Assembly: GCA_009760855.2 (NCBI GenBank)
Contig: WPIO01000002.1
Span: forward strand, 13,822,001-13,886,000
DNA from: Cristatella mucedo
Taxonomy: Eukaryota > Bryozoa > Phylactolaemata > Cristatellidae
Direction of reading: 5' to 3'
Length of the DNA stretch: 64,000 nt
The notes under the pieces are model-generated. The model did no database searches. It was not told the DNA's origin and was given only the letters and a program-made list of their open reading frames with translations. Of this stretch, positions 62,201 through 64,000 are shown in pieces (within the stretch, counting starts at the first letter, position 1; every line of letters begins with the position of its first letter). The translations under genes and the position numbers were made by a program.

Positions 62201-63849
62201 CTATCTTGCTCCTACTTACCTATCCGAAATACTTCCTAATCAGGGCTCACATCATACCTCCCCACTCGAGTGATTCGAGTCGTTTAGCTGTGCCTCTAAG
62301 CACCCTCAAATCCTTTGGAGACGATGCATTTAGTTGGTTCGCTCTGAAAGCCTGGAAGTCACTACCGACTTACATCATGCCATCCCTCCAAAATGGACAT
62401 TTAAAAAACCTAAACGTGTGTGTGGTCATCACAATATTTTGTTCCTTTGATGTGAACTGTCTCTTGTGTGTGCTGATACTGGGCATGTTATCTCTAACCA
62501 ATTGACATGCTTTGTTTCAAGCATTGGAAGGGCTTAAAAAGAGATTTAGTTCTCTTTTAGTTCTATGCAAAAGTCTTATTGTGACTAATGTTATTATCAT
62601 AGCACCCTAAGATAACTAAACGTCTATCTTCACGTAGACTTGAAACGAAACATCAACTAATGGCTCGGTTGAGTTACAGATGCTCAAATATGCATTAATG
62701 GCATGCCTGGGGTACGACTTTGTCCTTTATATCTTTATAAGGCATTGGATATTGCCTTTTAAGATTGGCTTATTTAACAGCCTCATTTATATCCCTACTA
62801 ATTAAAGCAAGAAAGTTTATCGTTCTTCCTTCACGAGGCAAGACGGCGACCAGTACTTCCCTGAGTGGCAGTGTATTAGACGAGTTATTCTATTACTTCG
62901 CGAAGCGAATTTACAGGGAGTGGGCTATAGTAGCAGCAGAAGAACCTTAACGGCTATCACCACCACTTGCAGTGGGCAATGTAAAGATCGCTCACTGCAG
63001 GACTTGAACCCACGAGCCGGTCGTGAAGAAAGAGCACGTGGCCTCCTGGGCAAAACCTAGACCTTTTGTCTGCATCCAAAACTCGTTGCTAGGCTTAAAA
63101 TGGCATTCCAACAGTTCGGAAACAGTATTGCATGGCTACTGATTCATGGATTTTCATCAACCCTGATACTATTTTACAGGGATTGCCAAGCACAGTGGAG
63201 TTGATCTGTTAATCTAACATATATTTTGTGACACTAACGCGGAAGCTCAATGTGCATAGTCATGCTAATAGATTGTTTTTGCTTATAATTAATTAGACAT
63301 ATGTTAAGTAGAGCAATCGTTATAAAGTCTGTCTCTCTTTGTCGACTCGGTGGTGCCAGCACTCCTTGCCAGTGAATTGTGTTCTTTTGTTTGCATTTAC
63401 TCCATTAGTTATCAGTAGATGCACACGTTAAACAAAGAGTCAGATTTAAGTGACCGACCGGTCCTCTGTCTGTTGTACACCTTTTGCAACTTTTTTGTGG
63501 AAACTTACCATTCCAGCCATGCAAGCAGGATTCCCTAAATCGTAAGACCAAAAACCAATAGAAAAAGAAGACCCTGTAAATAGAAAAACCCACGATAATT
63601 GCTGATGTTTTGCTGGTTTGAGGCTTGCTGTGCTGTGCAGGGATGGTGTCTCGATCTCTGTGATCTTCAGCAGATATAAGTTATTAACACTCGGCTTGTG
63701 TTTAACCCTACAGTTAATCCAGAGAATCTTTGCTTTTTTTGCAGTGGAAAGCCTTCGGTATGGAATTATACGACCTTGTCTTCAAGGAGCTACAGCTAGT
63801 GGAATCTGACTATTTTGGACTCGAGTTCAGGACTGTTGACAATGTGGAT
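53205..63849 (+). CDS. FERM-domain protein (band 4.1 superfamily), first two coding exons
   Basis: Coding exons 53211-53282 and 63745-63849, joined in phase 0 into 59 residues. They form the start of the FERM F1 (ubiquitin-like) lobe: ACQVILLDERVPSFTVP, then WKAFGMELYDLVFKELQLVE and SDYFGLEFRTVDNVD. The signature is a first strand with LLD, a helix ending L-x-L-x-E-x-D-Y-F-G-L and the next strand. Among families I know, the wording is nearest EPB41L5-like proteins (IESDYFGLRF), but FRMD and EPB41L4 members share most of it. Such proteins link membrane receptors and polarity complexes to cortical actin. The rest of the gene is beyond the window. The protein starts very close to its FERM domain, and the normal basic K-K-A-K-G is W-K-A-F-G here. 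FERM membership is firm; the subfamily is not. Confidence 0.85.
54085..54160 (-). mobile_element. L2-like LINE 3' terminus
   Basis: Plus-strand sequence aattataataattataatac, then agtgccctcagagaactgat and tttctaggcactttacag: the reverse complement of the L2 tail with a degraded ATT array. Confidence 0.75.
55123..55149. repeat. (CAC)n microsatellite
   Basis: Nine CAC triplets. The glycine run in the antisense ORF (54855-55184) comes from this. Confidence 0.95.
55540..56589 (+). mobile_element. L2-like LINE, 5'-truncated copy B, best preserved
   Basis: ORF 55605-56294 stays open over MAANFLKLNDDKTNLLVMGK, VESARNLGVIFQIDLLLDDH, VKSAYFQLHNIAKIRACLDK, HAFVTSRLDFCNSLLTGLPA, DLHWLPVKQWIDFKVLSLTF and APAYLSDILPHQAKHRTTRF. 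A frameshift follows near 56180, so the FGDRAF-type end is out of frame. The 3' UTR is complete and ends with (ATT)n at 56571-56589. It begins inside the reverse transcriptase, after the catalytic site, so it could never have moved by itself. Very similar to copy A, indicating recent amplification. Confidence 0.93.
57640..58145 (+). pseudogene. decayed Tc1/mariner transposase
   Basis: With several stops and frame changes, the plus strand reads SGQTLWRRLAQ, KANFYSRGTANVGFE, GSGGIMVWCAFSGAGIGLLH, HITGIMDYG and LLSTNVRQQHDLSA. These follow the Tc1 order: T-V-x-R-R-L, the second-aspartate strand region before N-V-G, G-G-S-x-M-V-W-G-x-F-S, the I-x-G-I-M-D strand and a Q-Q-D-N-D-x-x-H end. The catalytic aspartates are not all present. 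I did not find terminal inverted repeats. Certainly nonfunctional. Confidence 0.8.
58307..58321. repeat. poly(C) run
   Basis: A long C run. Similar runs occur at 20701-20714 and 52965-52975. Confidence 0.9.
60200..62590 (+). mobile_element. old L2-like LINE, split by a SINE
   Basis: Heavily decayed but ordered remains of one LINE on the plus strand: RLTIHLLTYEGF (60.36 kb), GDVADRFSSFCVSKMNKIR (60.6 kb), PLPTVLFLRCIDLLLPCITN then LINVLSLGLVPHRPKM (60.8-60.9 kb), TLEPVVADQL (61.15 kb), GSVLRSILFTIYA (61.53 kb), FYVDDTQLYLC (61.64 kb), FGDDAFSWFALKAWKSLPT (62.3 kb), and a 3' tail with ggcttaaaaagagatttagt. The stretch reaches further 5' than copies A and B. Many stops. A family B SINE at 60985-61118 interrupts it before the reverse transcriptase. 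Confidence 0.75.
60985..61118 (+). repeat. tRNA-derived SINE with L2-like tail, family B
   Basis: Head cccgagctggtttggattag and tggttagggtgcttgcc; box B region gggctcgagcccc; tail gaatatagattaagttctct and tagtgcgccatgcaaatgaa. Nearly collinear with the 47356 copy, and inserted in the old LINE. Confidence 0.75.
62930..63055 (-). repeat. tRNA-derived SINE, family A
   Basis: On the minus strand the tRNA-like part reads ctcgtgggttcaagtcctgc, followed by agtgagcgatctttacattg and ggtggtgatagccgttaagg, as in the 2661 and 34016 copies. Its head, near 63050, reads gcccaggaggccacgtgctc. Confidence 0.65.
63745..63849 (+). CDS. FERM gene exon 2
   Basis: 35 codons, phase 0 to 0. Acceptor gcttttttttgcag, donor gtaagt. 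Reads WKAFGMELYDLVFKELQLVE then SDYFGLEFRTVDNVD; DYFGL is the hallmark of the FERM F1 lobe. The next exon lies outside the window. Confidence 0.88.
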
Positions 63850-64000
63850 GTAAGTAGTGCTCGCAAGGCCACAGTTGGGTAGCACGAAGTGTGCTGATCG
63901 AGTCTTCAGGGTTTTTAATTATTACATAATTTTACTACTTCCGCATCTGTATTGCTTGGAGCAAGCAACATCGAAAGAGTAATACGTATGGCAAAGTTAG

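Larger units (their letters stand above)
53283..63744 (+). other. 10.5-kb intron of the FERM gene
   Basis: Hosts L2 copies at 54085-54160, 55540-56589 and about 60200-62590, a Tc1 transposase fossil (57640-58145), SINEs (60985-61118, 62930-63055), and CAC and CCC runs. A plus-strand ORF at 59184-59573 has no recognised domain. No other host exon is seen. Confidence 0.65.

Overview
The window looks like nuclear DNA of an animal. It has split genes with GT-AG introns of 2-10 kb, a conserved C-terminus of the exocyst subunit EXOC1/Sec3, a FERM-domain protein, L2-clade non-LTR retrotransposons, tRNA-derived SINEs and abundant di- and trinucleotide microsatellites. There are no bacterial operons, plasmid functions, viral genes or CRISPR arrays. 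A non-vertebrate metazoan seems likely, but the sequence alone does not fix the phylum. Almost all ORFs with an ATG are chance ORFs, repeat-encoded, or read through microsatellites. The real coding signal is in short exons recognised by splice sites, compatible phases and protein motifs.

Layout. (1) 1-16.5 kb, + strand: the last six coding exons of EXOC1, 717 nt and 238 residues plus stop, with phases that join perfectly. Introns carry SINEs, L2 fragments, TA and TG microsatellites and a 190-bp duplicated block. The last intron holds a 1.6-kb antisense L2 copy. (2) 16.5-20 kb: tail-to-tail intergenic DNA with no gene recognised. (3) 20.1-34 kb (perhaps up to 40-42 kb), - strand: a multi-exon gene I cannot name. 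It encodes a degenerate FYVE-type zinc finger followed by a largely helical C-terminus with an alanine run. Six internal exons have well-matched splice sites, and most exons are multiples of three with phase 0 at both ends. (4) 34-53 kb: repeat-rich DNA with a CpG-rich segment (about 42.1-42.7 kb), long CT/GA tracts, two notable hairpins, several LINE fragments and only weak coding candidates. (5) 53.2-63.85 kb, + strand: the first two coding exons of a FERM-domain (band 4.1 superfamily) gene, separated by a 10.5-kb intron. That intron holds a well-preserved L2 3' end, a dead Tc1/mariner transposase and an old LINE split by a SINE. The gene runs off the window end.

The three genes show no operon-like relation. 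EXOC1 acts in exocytic vesicle tethering, FYVE-type fingers usually act at endosomal membranes, and FERM proteins link membranes to the cortex, but their proximity is not evidence of a shared pathway. The most informative non-gene signal is the repeat ecology: tRNA-headed SINEs whose tails match the 3' end of the local L2 family, a second LINE family with a pentanucleotide tail, and recent duplications next to AT microsatellites. I saw no convincing new biological system. The best leads are the degenerate FYVE gene, the SINE-LINE partnership and the hairpin near 41.2 kb.
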